Shown here piece after piece: positions 53,411-61,706 of a stretch of 64,000 nt of DNA; position 1 is the first letter of the stretch, and the number at the start of each line of letters is the position of its first letter. Source of the DNA: GCA-2712985 sp964515905. Lineage in GTDB: Bacteria > Pseudomonadota > Alphaproteobacteria > UBA7887. Where the stretch lies: positions 93,453-157,452 of the forward strand of contig CAZEWK010000089.1 in the NCBI GenBank assembly GCA_964515905.1, given 5' to 3'. The translations under genes and the position numbers were made by a program. Below the pieces are notes generated by a model. The model searched no databases. It saw nothing but the letters and a program-made list of their open reading frames with translations, and was not told the DNA's origin.

Positions 53411-54076
53411 TTAGAAATCCAGATCTGCATAGATTTTTGATGGCCGAACTCCGGGCAGCGAATCCTCCAACAAAGGCTGAAAACTCGGACGGGATTTTAG
53501 ACGCGCATACCAATTTTTTGCGTCGCTGTGATCGCACCAAGGAACATCGCCAAGATAGTCTATGACAGATAATTGCGCACCAGCTGCCAGATCTGCACAG
53601 GTAAGAGAACTTCCCGCTAACCAATTTCTGCGGCTAGTTAAGAACCCGATATATTCTAAATGATAATGGATATTAACTTTGCCTACTCGTATCCTCTCTG
53701 AATCCGGCTCTCCAAGTCCATGCAACCGTTTCACCATCTTCTCATAAGCAATATACCGAGTAACCTCCCGATAGAACTTTAAATCAAACCACGCTGCCAA
53801 CCTTCTTGTTTCTGCACGAGCTAGAGGGGTTTCCCCTATCAAAAACGGAGTGGGATATACTTCCTCAAGATATTCGCTAATTACTGTTGAGTCCGCGATA
53901 ATTGCTCCCCGCTCCACCAAAACCGGCACTTCCCCGGTGGGATTGATGAGTAAAAATTGATCCCGTCTCTCCCATACATCTTCTGTGCACAATTCAAAAG
54001 GAAGCCCTTTTTCACTTAAAAGCAGTCGTATCTTACGGCTAAATGGAGACAACGGAAGATGGTAAACTAAACGCAT
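53411..54076 (-). CDS. Glutathione S-transferase family protein
   Basis: A 221-residue GST. The thioredoxin-like N-terminal domain starts MRLVYHLPLSPFSRKIRLLL and contains the cis-Pro and Glu-Ser/Asp-Ser region NPTGEVPVLVERGAIIADST (about 45-64). The alpha-helical C-terminal domain has SLTCADLAAGAQLSVIDYLG near 176-195. Catalytic Ser10 or Tyr is plausible; the substrate is unknown. It lies 17 bases upstream of the MscS gene on the same strand. Confidence 0.9.
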   Translation of the reverse strand: MRLVYHLPLSPFSRKIRLLLSEKGLPFELCTEDVWERRDQFLLINPTGEVPVLVERGAIIADSTVISEYLEEVYPTPFLIGETPLARAETRRLAAWFDLKFYREVTRYIAYEKMVKRLHGLGEPDSERIRVGKVNIHYHLEYIGFLTSRRNWLAGSSLTCADLAAGAQLSVIDYLGDVPWCDHSDAKNWYARLKSRPSFQPLLEDSLPGVRPSKIYADLDF

Positions 54077-54382
54077 GACTATTTTTCTAATAAGTTAACC
54101 AATTGGAACGATGGTAGTGTACTTTTGAAGCAAGCTAGCGAATTAGGCCTCTGATAAATCATAGCATTATTTTTTTCGAAAATTTGAATAGTTTGATAAT
54201 TACATACTACTACTTGACCTACCTACAACTATATAACAGTTACCTGATAATATTAACGAAAGGGGATAATATTGCCGAAAAAACCAATATTAATGTAAAA
54301 GGTTCAGTTATAATTAACTACAGAATCTCGAGAAAATACAGGGCGCCATGACTTTATACCGAATCTGTCCCAATCGCTAACA
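54077..54382. promoter_or_regulatory. A+T-rich intergenic region between the divergent GST and uppP genes
   Basis: About 306 bases, markedly richer in A+T than the surroundings. It contains a perfect inverted repeat AATATTG/CAATATT (54268-54274 and 54285-54291, ten bases apart) and a ten-codon open frame (54348-54380) with AGGG upstream that ends two bases before the uppP start. No larger gene is visible. It should hold promoters for both flanking genes. Confidence 0.5.
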
Positions 54383-55189
54383 TTGACACTAACTCACCTC
54401 TTAATCGTCGCAATAGTGCAAGGTCTGACCGAATTTATACCGGTTAGTTCCTCTGCCCATCTCGTATTAATTCCATACACAACTGGGTGGCCCGATCAAG
54501 GACGGACCATAGATATCGCGGCACATCTTGGAAGTCTTGGAGCAGTTATTCTTTACTTCCGTAAAGACGTCGCCGCTGTATTATCAGGTGCACACAACCT
54601 TTTATTTTCGAAAACACATAGGGGAAGTAATCTTTTTTTACTGCTGGTTATTGGCTCAGCTCCGGCAATCGTTGGCGGGGCTTTTTTGATATTGGTCGAT
54701 GAAACTTGGCTCCGGAGCTTAAAGGTAATTGCTTGGGCCACGATCATTGGAGCGTTTGCCCTGCTTGCAGCGGACAAATATGGACGTAATAACCAAAGCA
54801 TAGAAAATATGACCTATAATCATGCTATTATAATCGGGATGTTACAAATTCTTGCCTTGATACCAGGCGCCAGCAGAGCGGGAACGGCTATAACGGGTGC
54901 TCTATTTTGCGGATACAAAAGAAGTGATGCAGCCCGTTTTTCCATGCTGCTTTCAATACCGGTAATACTAGCAGCCAGCTGCTATAATACTTTTGACATA
55001 GTTGCTAAAGGCGAGGGAACCTTAACCTTTGCTGCAGGGATTACAGCGCTCCTGGCCTTTACCGCGAGTTATAGCGCAATTTCCTTCATGATGAAATGGC
55101 TGGATCGAGCCAGCTATACCCCATTTATTTTTTATCGTTTTCTACTTGGAGGAATGTTGTTTTGGTGGGCATACTTAAGTGGCACATAA
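54383..55189 (+). CDS. uppP: Undecaprenyl-diphosphatase
   Basis: A 268-residue integral membrane phosphatase (BacA/UppP) that recycles the undecaprenyl carrier for peptidoglycan and other envelope polymers. Motif 1 is VQGLTEFIPVSSSAHLVL (residues about 12-29) and motif 2 is IPGASRAGTAITGALF (about 160-175), with Ala where many have Ser. There are eight hydrophobic segments. The start must be TTG 54383 to give the conserved N-terminus; no ATG is in frame upstream within reach and no Shine-Dalgarno is evident. Confidence 0.93.
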   Translation: MTLTHLLIVAIVQGLTEFIPVSSSAHLVLIPYTTGWPDQGRTIDIAAHLGSLGAVILYFRKDVAAVLSGAHNLLFSKTHRGSNLFLLLVIGSAPAIVGGAFLILVDETWLRSLKVIAWATIIGAFALLAADKYGRNNQSIENMTYNHAIIIGMLQILALIPGASRAGTAITGALFCGYKRSDAARFSMLLSIPVILAASCYNTFDIVAKGEGTLTFAAGITALLAFTASYSAISFMMKWLDRASYTPFIFYRFLLGGMLFWWAYLSGT

Positions 55190-55242
55190 AAGATGATTTA
55201 TAAATTTATTCCCTTGGGAACTTTCCTACAAATTCAACTGTG

Positions 55243-56166
55243 CTAGCCACCTGACTGGAAGCGTTTCAAGTATCTGGGAATAACCGCCTCTAACGGTGTA
55301 GCTTCGACCCCCAAGTTGACCATCGTATTTGCATCATCACTAACGATGTTATCACATCCTAGCAGCCATAATTGGTCCAGCGTCAGAGGTGGCTTTGGGA
55401 AACACTGCATTATAGCAGCTAAAGGAATTGTCGCCGCCTTGGGTAACGGGACTAAAAATGGCCGCCTCCCAATTTGTTTAAACAAAACCATTAGGAGTTC
55501 ACGGAAGGAATAAACGTGTGGACCACCAACCTCAAACGTTATGCCGGTGCCACAGTCACCGTTTAACACTGCAATTACTGATTCGGCAACGTTGTCTACA
55601 TAAACTGGCTGGAATTTAGTTTCGCCCTCTATTAAAGGCATTATCGGAAGCATACGTGCCAAAGCTGCAAATCGATTGAAAAAATCGTCTTCTACTCCGA
55701 AGACAACACTTGGTCTGATGAAAATAGCCTCAGGGAAGCATTCCCTCAGAGAGGATTCTCCGCATGCCTTAGTACGGGCATAAAGGGAACGAGAATTGCT
55801 CGAAGCACCTATCGCTGAAATATGTACAAATTTTTTTACACCTAACTCACGGGCTGTTGTTCCTAACCTTTGGACACTAGTATTGTGAATATCTTGGAAC
55901 GTCTGGAATCCCCTCTGATAAAGAATTCCGACAGCATTAATCACAACTTTTGAGTTTCCAATCGCCTCTCCAACGCTCACATCATCCCGTATGTTCGTAC
56001 GTACGAGCGATACTTGCCCTACCGACCCCATGCTTTTGACAAATGTTCCACGCTCCGGATGTCTGACGGCAACACGCACAGATACACCTTCACGCACCAA
56101 CCTCCGAACTATGTAGCGCCCGACAAATCCTGTGCCGCCGAATATAGTAACTGGTGATGGGATCAT
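55243..56166 (-). CDS. NDUFA9-like complex I-associated SDR protein
   Basis: A 307-residue atypical extended short-chain dehydrogenase. It starts VTIFGGTGFVGRYIVRRLVR with the Rossmann GxxGxxG. FVHISAIGASSNSRSLYARTK near 112-132 and FIRPSVVFGVEDDFFNRFA near 148-166 match the NDUFA9/Coq11-type family that associates with respiratory complex I or quinone metabolism. The exact role in bacteria is not settled. It converges with uppP. Confidence 0.88.
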   Translation of the reverse strand: MIPSPVTIFGGTGFVGRYIVRRLVREGVSVRVAVRHPERGTFVKSMGSVGQVSLVRTNIRDDVSVGEAIGNSKVVINAVGILYQRGFQTFQDIHNTSVQRLGTTARELGVKKFVHISAIGASSNSRSLYARTKACGESSLRECFPEAIFIRPSVVFGVEDDFFNRFAALARMLPIMPLIEGETKFQPVYVDNVAESVIAVLNGDCGTGITFEVGGPHVYSFRELLMVLFKQIGRRPFLVPLPKAATIPLAAIMQCFPKPPLTLDQLWLLGCDNIVSDDANTMVNLGVEATPLEAVIPRYLKRFQSGG

Positions 56167-56263
56167 ATTAGTATTGCCCTCTTATTACCATTTCTACAGT
56201 TATTGCTTTGTAAATGTATCCTTATCACAATAAAATGAAATGTTTGCATTGCCCGAATCCACA

Positions 56264-56292
56264 TTGACATCAACCTTTTGCCGGAGTACGGA
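56264..56292 (+). promoter_or_regulatory. Possible promoter of tRNA-Leu
   Basis: A perfect TTGACA (56264-56269) stands 17 bases from TACGGA (56287-56292), a poor -10. The predicted start is a few bases before the tRNA. The -35 is convincing and the -10 is not. Confidence 0.4.
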
Positions 56293-56304
56293 CATTTCCC
56301 AACT

Positions 56305-56393
56305 GCCCAGGTGGCGGAATTGGTAGACGCGCCGGCTTCAGGTGCCGGTGGCCTTTAACGGCCGTGGAAGTTCGAGTCTTCTCCTGGGCACCA
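56305..56393 (+). tRNA. tRNA-Leu(CAG)
   Basis: An 89-nt class II tRNA. Acceptor GCCCAGG pairs with CCTGGGC, the discriminator is A and CCA is encoded. The anticodon arm GCCGGC TTCAGGT GCCGGT places CAG at 34-36. The long variable arm is GTGGCCTTTAACGGCCGT and the T loop is TTCGAGT. It is uninterrupted, unlike the tRNA-Thr. Confidence 0.96.
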
Positions 56394-56779
56394 TCATTAC
56401 AATTCGTTAAATACATCCTCCAGATTATCTCAACTTTTTGAGAACTCCTATGGTTGGAGTGAAAAAGCCACATCTCTGGTTACACGAACCAGCAATAGGG
56501 ACGGCACACATAGGGAACAGGTTACGGAGTATTCTGATAGGCTGTCATCTGATGCATTCCTTCGCCCCATTGACAATTAATAACGGCAGTGGGCATTAAC
56601 TTTTGCCGCAGGGCTAAGGGGCGTCAGAAGTCTCTCTCCTTACTGTAGCGGCTGCATACTATGATTAAATTTCTCTTGGCCCGCTTAGTATAGCAAAAGC
56701 ATGAGAATGTGCAGAGTTTACGCTAAAACATCAATATTTCTGTTAGACTTGCTGCCACCGTAGCTAAAGGAGAAAGTGT
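56394..56779. other. Intergenic region after tRNA-Leu
   Basis: About 386 bases with no firm gene. A 49-codon plus-strand frame (56450-56599, MVGVKKPHLWLHEPAIGTAH onward) lacks a ribosome site and matches nothing I know. TCTCAA-CTTT-TTGAGA (56426-56445 region) is a short hairpin without a T run. Confidence 0.5.
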
Positions 56780-57061
56780 ATGAATGATGCAACATCTACA
56801 GAATTAATAAATAATGAGAGGGTAAAAGTAACAGAGTGGAGGTTTAAACCTGGGCAGAGTACTGGATGGCATAGGCATGAAATGGATTATGTGGTTATTC
56901 CGGTAACTACAGTAAAACTCCTTATGAAGGATGCAGATGGGGAACGGACAGCAGATCTTGTTACTGGGAAGCCTTATTTCCGTCAAGAAGGAGTTGAACA
57001 TGACGTTATTAACCCAAGTTCAACAGATGACGTTATTTTTATAGAAGTAGAATTGAAGTAA
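56780..57061 (+). CDS. Small cupin-domain protein
   Basis: A 93-residue single cupin. It shows KPGQSTGWHRHEMDYVVIPV with the metal-binding G-W-H-x-H-x(n)-Y pattern and EGVEHDVINPSS as the second cupin motif with its His. Related small cupins accompany beta-alanine or amino-acid catabolism genes, but nothing similar is adjacent. AAAGGAG seven or eight bases before the ATG supports the start. Confidence 0.82.
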   Translation: MNDATSTELINNERVKVTEWRFKPGQSTGWHRHEMDYVVIPVTTVKLLMKDADGERTADLVTGKPYFRQEGVEHDVINPSSTDDVIFIEVELK

Positions 57062-57098
57062 CCGATCCAAGTATTCCGGATTAAGGAAAGGTGAACGA

Positions 57099-57269
57099 AT
57101 GAAAACCTTTGTAGCTATATTTCTGCTCCTGTTCCTGTTTACCTCATCAATTTATGCAGATCACCATTCAAACCAGTCTGAAGATTCATTAAATGAGGCC
57201 GAAACTGACGCAGCTGAAGAGGATTCTAAAGACAATGATTTTTTTTGTGATTATTCAAAAGCCTGTTAA
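57099..57269 (+). CDS. Small acidic secreted peptide, unknown
   Basis: A 56-codon gene. The signal peptide (MKTFVAIFLLLFLFTSSIYA, cleavage after residue 20) is textbook. The mature 36 residues are strongly acidic (DSLNEAETDAAEEDSKDND) and end FFCDYSKAC with two cysteines that could form a small loop. AAGG lies 11 bases before the ATG. It starts 38 bases after the cupin stop. No family recognised. Confidence 0.6.
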   Translation: MKTFVAIFLLLFLFTSSIYADHHSNQSEDSLNEAETDAAEEDSKDNDFFCDYSKAC

Positions 57270-57400
57270 CCAGCAAAAGGAATTGTTCTAGTCAAGACCA
57301 ACAGTATATTACTCTTACGACATATCGTCTAAGCCGCATCAGGGACTTGGAGGATTAATCTGAATGGTCTTGGGATTAACCATATAAGGAAAAACAAATT

Positions 57401-57514
57401 ATGGCTGATAAGGGCAAGAGAGATAAAGGCAAGAGGGAGCAACCGAAAAAGGCCAAACTTACTCTGAAGGAACGGCGTAAACAGAAAAAAGAAAAGAGGA
57501 ATGAACGGCAATAA
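57401..57514 (+). CDS. Very small basic lysine-rich protein
   Basis: A 37-residue protein, MADKGKRDKGKREQPKKAKL then TLKERRKQKKEKRNERQ. More than half its residues are Lys, Arg, Glu or Asp, and it is probably helical at the C-terminus. AAGGA nine bases upstream supports translation. I recall short proteins of this kind as conserved hypotheticals in alphaproteobacteria, but no function. Binding to nucleic acid is only a guess from charge. Confidence 0.55.
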   Translation: MADKGKRDKGKREQPKKAKLTLKERRKQKKEKRNERQ

Positions 57515-57579
57515 GAAACAAAAGATGAAGCCCCTACTCATACTGATGCCTTTACGAACTCTTATAACTGTTCCCATTT

Positions 57580-57693
57580 ATGCATAATCACACTGGCATC
57601 AATAGCACCACTGACCAACTACAAGAGAAGTTGGAAATGCTCAACGACAAGTCAAAGCATTCGAACAAATATGACTGGTCCGAGGAGGCTTAA
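57580..57693 (+). CDS. Possible 37-residue leader ORF of the downstream hydrolase
   Basis: A short frame MHNHTGINSTTDQLQEKLEM through NKYDWSEEA. Its stop (57691-57693) is directly followed by the preferred GTG start of the hydrolase at 57695, and the GGAGG of that gene lies in its last codons. No Shine-Dalgarno of its own is seen. It could be chance. Confidence 0.3.
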   Translation: MHNHTGINSTTDQLQEKLEMLNDKSKHSNKYDWSEEA

Positions 57694-57694
57694 A

Positions 57695-58540
57695 GTGACC
57701 CCAGCTGCTAAGGCAGATATTCTCTACCGTAAAATTGGAAACATTGAGCTAATGGGAAGTTTGTATCGTCCTACCCGCAAGGGTCCTGTCCCATTTGTAA
57801 TTGACGCACACGGTGGTGCTTGGGCCAAAGGGGATAGGTATAACAATCAAACAATCCACGAATTTTTTGCTAAGAATGGAATTGGTGTTTTCGCTTTAGA
57901 TTTTCGACTTTCGGGTCAAGCAAAATTCCCGGATCCTGTTATAGATATAAATTTTGGTGTCAGGTGGTTTAAGAAGCATGCTGCCTCGTTGGAAGTGGAA
58001 ACCACCTTGATAGGTGGCTTAGGTTCTTCCAGCGGAGCACAACAGATGGGCCTTATTGCCTTACAGCCGAACGCAGCAACATATGTGGTAGAAGAACCAT
58101 CACTGAAGGGGGTCGATGCCAGTTTAGACTTCTTCATCGCCTGTTGGCCCATCCTGGACCCCATGGCGCGATTCCAAATGGCGAAAGAAACTGGCAAGCA
58201 ACATCTTGTTGAAGCACATAACACATACTTTAGAGAGAAGTCCGACATGATTATTGGTAACCCGTATTTGGTGCTGCGCCGCGGTGGCGCATCACACAAG
58301 CCACCAATAGTCATAGTGCAAGGTGATAACGATCAAAACGTTGACCATTTTCGTGCAGATATGTTTGCTGATAGTTATAAACGAGTGGGTGGAAAGGCCA
58401 CGGTTCATAAATATAGAGGACAACCTCACACATTTGTTACAAATCACCCGGAGGATCCAGCTTCACAGGAAGCAGTCGGCACATTGAAAGATTTCATATT
58501 TTCGTCAATTGAATTATCAAAAAAAGTGCGACATCCCTAA
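57695..58540 (+). CDS. Alpha/beta hydrolase fold-3-like esterase
   Basis: A 281-residue hydrolase of the hormone-sensitive-lipase/carboxylesterase type. The oxyanion motif is DAHGGAWAKGD (about 37-47), the nucleophile Ser is in GGLGSSSGAQQMG (about 112-124), Asp in QGDNDQNVDH and His in RGQPHTFVT. GTG 57695 has a perfect GGAGG six bases upstream; ATG 57671 in the same frame adds eight residues and has no such site. The substrate is unknown. It stands alone between small ORFs and rnd. Confidence 0.8.
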   Translation: MTPAAKADILYRKIGNIELMGSLYRPTRKGPVPFVIDAHGGAWAKGDRYNNQTIHEFFAKNGIGVFALDFRLSGQAKFPDPVIDINFGVRWFKKHAASLEVETTLIGGLGSSSGAQQMGLIALQPNAATYVVEEPSLKGVDASLDFFIACWPILDPMARFQMAKETGKQHLVEAHNTYFREKSDMIIGNPYLVLRRGGASHKPPIVIVQGDNDQNVDHFRADMFADSYKRVGGKATVHKYRGQPHTFVTNHPEDPASQEAVGTLKDFIFSSIELSKKVRHP

Positions 58541-58624
58541 GAGTTGATTACTAATACTATCACATTATGCTAGACACAGTGTATGAACCTGCGGACGTTG
58601 AATGATGTATAGGCGGCTTATCCA

Positions 58625-59236
58625 ATGAGCATACATATGTACCAATACGATATTCCTCAAGAACTGGCGTTCACCGACAGTGTCGCCATCGATACGGAAA
58701 CGATGGGTTTAGACATAAAAAGAGACCGACTGTGTTTAGTGCAACTTTCAGGGGGAAATGGTGATGCCCATTTAGTGCAATTTCCTACACCTAAATACGA
58801 TGCCCCAAATCTGAAACACCTGTTACTAGATAAAGCCATAACAAAACTTTTCCACTTTGCTCGCTTTGATACTGCAGTTTTGTCTGAGCGTTTAAACGTA
58901 GTATGTGAGCCCATATACTGTACCAAAATTGCTTCAAAACTAGTGCGCACCTACACGGATCGGCACGGTTTAAAGGAACTATGTCGAGAACTTTTAGGAG
59001 TTGAACTATCCAAGGTACAGCAAAGCTCCGACTGGGGTGCCCTAACTTTAACATCAGATCAACAGAAGTATGCTGCTGCCGACGTGCTTCATCTACACAA
59101 ACTGCGTGAAAAGCTGGACATCATGCTCGAACGAGAAAACCGATCCCTACTTGCAGAACGTTGCTTTGCGGCGCTGTCAACTCGGGTCATGCTAGATCAA
59201 AAGGGTTGGGGGAGCGAAGATATTTTTGCCCATTGA
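58625..59236 (+). CDS. rnd: Ribonuclease D-like 3'-5' exonuclease (short form)
   Basis: A 203-residue DEDDy exonuclease. The acidic residues lie in SVAIDTETMGLDIKRDRL (Exo I, about 19-36), KLFHFARFDTAVL (Exo II, about 75-87) and QKYAAADVLHLHKL (Exo III with Tyr, about 145-158). The HRDC domains of E. coli RNase D are absent, as in the ~205-residue alphaproteobacterial form. It trims structured RNA 3' ends. It precedes kdsD-lptCAB-rpoN in the usual order. Confidence 0.88.
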   Translation: MSIHMYQYDIPQELAFTDSVAIDTETMGLDIKRDRLCLVQLSGGNGDAHLVQFPTPKYDAPNLKHLLLDKAITKLFHFARFDTAVLSERLNVVCEPIYCTKIASKLVRTYTDRHGLKELCRELLGVELSKVQQSSDWGALTLTSDQQKYAAADVLHLHKLREKLDIMLERENRSLLAERCFAALSTRVMLDQKGWGSEDIFAH

Positions 59237-59427
59237 ATTTGGTTCGCTTCTGCAGCTACTGTCAGACAAGCTACATTGAAGTATGAATCTCTTTCGATCA
59301 TAGTTGTCCATGAAAGCTGATTGTCTCCATATGAACGCCCTAAAGCTGGGTTACTCGTTGAATTATTGAGTCGCTTTTAAGGGTTTCGAAGTAGTAAGCG
59401 TGTATTTAAGTAGATGAGGCATCTAGA

Positions 59428-60420
59428 ATGAAAGGCCCAAGAAAGACGGAGAATCAAAGCCCTTCCGAAAATGCTCATTTATCGGCAGGGCGGGAGGTAT
59501 TGAAAATTGAGGCGGATGCGCTCATCAAGCTAGAGCATTCGCTTGGGGACACTTTTTCAACCGCGATTGAGAAATTATGTCAAATTAACGGTCGTGTTGT
59601 AGTAACCGGCATGGGGAAAAGTGGACATATTGGAAAAAAGGTAGCAGCCACACTATCCTCCACAGGAACACCTGCCTTGTTTGTACATCCAGCGGAAGCA
59701 AGCCATGGAGACTTAGGGATGATTACCCGCGAGGATGCCGTGCTGGCAATTTCAAACTCTGGTGAAACAACGGAACTAAATGATATAGTCGTATATACCC
59801 GCCGGTTCAACGTTCCTTTGATCGCCATAGTAGGAAGAGATAGAAGTTCCCTCGAAAAAAATGCCGATATTACAATAGTTTTGCCAGACTATCCCGAGGC
59901 TTGCCCTATGGGCCTCGCCCCAACCACTTCTACTACAATGACCCTGGCATTAGGGGATGCAATAGCTGTTGCTCTTCTGAAACGTGCCTCATTTTCGTCT
60001 TTAAAGTTTCAAGAGTTACATCCGGGTGGAAGCATCGGCAAGCGCTTAATCACCGTGGCCAACCTGATGCACTCTGCAGAGAACATGCCATTAGTAAAGG
60101 AGACTGCAAGGGTCTCTGACGCGATACTGGAAATGACAGCTAAATCATTCGGCTGTGTCGGGGTTGTTAACACCGATAATCAACTAATAGGAATTATTAC
60201 GGATGGCGATCTACGACGGAACATGGGAGAAAATTTACTCGCCCTAAACGTTACAGTGGTCATGACAAAATCTCCAAAACAAATAATACAGAGCGCCTTG
60301 GCAGCGGAAGCACTATGGATAATGAACGAAAGTGCAATTACCAGTTTATTTGTCACCAGTGAAGGAATTCCCTGTGGCATCATCCATATGCACGACTGTT
60401 TACGGGCCGAGGTAGCATGA
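59428..60420 (+). CDS. kdsD: Arabinose-5-phosphate isomerase
   Basis: A 330-residue enzyme converting ribulose 5-phosphate to arabinose 5-phosphate for KDO synthesis. The SIS domain has VVTGMGKSGHIGKKVAATL (about 52-70), HPAEASHGDLGMI (about 91-103) and MGLAPTTSTTMTLALGDA (about 161-178). Two CBS domains follow (about 210-330). It supplies the same pathway as kdsB at 26.6 kb and is followed by the Lpt genes. Confidence 0.96.
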   Translation: MKGPRKTENQSPSENAHLSAGREVLKIEADALIKLEHSLGDTFSTAIEKLCQINGRVVVTGMGKSGHIGKKVAATLSSTGTPALFVHPAEASHGDLGMITREDAVLAISNSGETTELNDIVVYTRRFNVPLIAIVGRDRSSLEKNADITIVLPDYPEACPMGLAPTTSTTMTLALGDAIAVALLKRASFSSLKFQELHPGGSIGKRLITVANLMHSAENMPLVKETARVSDAILEMTAKSFGCVGVVNTDNQLIGIITDGDLRRNMGENLLALNVTVVMTKSPKQIIQSALAAEALWIMNESAITSLFVTSEGIPCGIIHMHDCLRAEVA

Positions 60421-60477
60421 TAATTATGCCATTTATGCCACTTTGTTTGTCCTGTCTGCTTTCTACTTTGAGGTAAA

Positions 60478-61143
60478 GTGAAGTCCCATAAATCACAAAC
60501 CATTAAGAGCTGGTCGCCTCCCAAGATAGGAGACCGACCATTTGTATCCCAACGAAGCTATCGTTGGCGTGTAGAGGCGTTAAAATGGCTTTTACCCGCT
60601 GCCGCATTAGGGCTGGCCATTGCGATCGGGTGGTCTTGGTTGAATCGATCAAATACCGGCTTCCGCCTTGATTATGCCCTGGACGGGTTTGAACTTTCCG
60701 GCCAAGATGAAATGATCAACCCGCGTTTTATAGGTGTAGATAGGCGCAATCAACGATACACAGTAACAGCGGAGGCTGCCATGCGGCCTTTAGATGGGAG
60801 CGAACAAATCTTCTTAATTAAACCCGCAGCAGATATTTCAATGTCAGGAGGAGATTGGTTGATTGTAAATGCAGACCAAGGCACATACAACAGACTGTCT
60901 AAAATCCTTTCCCTCATGGGCACGGTCCAGGTTTATGCCGATAATGGTTTTGAAATGAATACCGATTCTGCCCTTTTTGATGCCGAAGAGGGGGTCGTTA
61001 CTAGTGACTCCAAAACTCGAAGCCAAGGTCCGTGGGGTGTATTAGATTCTGAAGGTTTTCGCTATTCACGAAATGAAGATGTCTTATATTTCTATGGACG
61101 CCCAAAACTAACTTTGTACCCTAAACCAACGGATACTAATTAA
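60478..61143 (+). CDS. lptC: LPS export protein LptC
   Basis: A 221-residue bitopic inner-membrane protein. A single N-terminal helix (LKWLLPAAALGLAIAIGWSW, about 36-55) is followed by a periplasmic beta-jellyroll with FELSGQDEMINPRFIGVD and NPRFIGVDRRNQRYTVTAE. It passes lipopolysaccharide from LptB2FG to LptA. Translation starts at GTG with GAGG close upstream. Its stop overlaps the lptA start. Confidence 0.9.
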   Translation: MKSHKSQTIKSWSPPKIGDRPFVSQRSYRWRVEALKWLLPAAALGLAIAIGWSWLNRSNTGFRLDYALDGFELSGQDEMINPRFIGVDRRNQRYTVTAEAAMRPLDGSEQIFLIKPAADISMSGGDWLIVNADQGTYNRLSKILSLMGTVQVYADNGFEMNTDSALFDAEEGVVTSDSKTRSQGPWGVLDSEGFRYSRNEDVLYFYGRPKLTLYPKPTDTN

Positions 61144-61670
61144 TGAAAACCAACAACAGTTTAGTTTTTATTGCCGTTGTCTTTCTTGTGAGCACATACC
61201 CATATGCTGGGTTTGCTCAATACGAGTCTGATTCTGAGCTGCCAATTGAAATCACAGCGGACAGTATGGAATGGCTGAATGAAAAGAGAATAGCAGTTGC
61301 AAGGGGTAACGCCGATGCTGTGCAGGGCCGCTATAAATTACACGCTGCAATTTTGACTGCCCATATGGCAGAAGAGCCTCCAACACGTTCTGACACGGTC
61401 TCCCGGATACGTAAGATTGAGGCGGAGGGAAATGTAATACTAACGACGCCTAATGAAACCGCCCGGGGAGGAGAGGGAATATATGATGTGGAAAATAAAA
61501 TAGCTACCCTCTTAGGTTCCGTGGTGCTAACCCAAGGTGATAACGTATTACATGGACAAAAATTGATAATGGATTTAGTAACAGGTCGAACGCGCCTGGA
61601 AGGTAGTGACACAGCAATTTCAGACGACAAACGGCGTGTTCGCGCGATTTTTAATCCAAATGACGAATAG
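61143..61670 (+). CDS. lptA: LPS transport periplasmic protein LptA (OstA-like)
   Basis: A 175-residue periplasmic protein with a signal peptide (FIAVVFLVSTYPYAGFA, cleaved near residue 26). The mature part is a beta-jellyroll: PIEITADSMEWLNEKRIAVA, GNADAVQGRYKLHA, EAEGNVILTTPNETARGGEG and KLIMDLVTGRTRLEGS. It bridges the periplasm for lipopolysaccharide transport. It overlaps lptC by one base and is followed by lptB. Confidence 0.93.
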   Translation: MKTNNSLVFIAVVFLVSTYPYAGFAQYESDSELPIEITADSMEWLNEKRIAVARGNADAVQGRYKLHAAILTAHMAEEPPTRSDTVSRIRKIEAEGNVILTTPNETARGGEGIYDVENKIATLLGSVVLTQGDNVLHGQKLIMDLVTGRTRLEGSDTAISDDKRRVRAIFNPNDE

Positions 61671-61706
61671 TGGCTATTTCAAATTAATGATGTTTAAGAA
61701 ACTAGG

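Noticed and set aside
53394..53624. N-terminal extension of the MscS frame (77 residues)
   Set aside because: It lies inside the GST gene in another frame, is Cys/Arg-rich and has no transmembrane character; ATG 53393 with GGAG is the better start.
56270..56473. 67-codon ORF antisense to tRNA-Leu
   Set aside because: It is a shadow of the tRNA gene.
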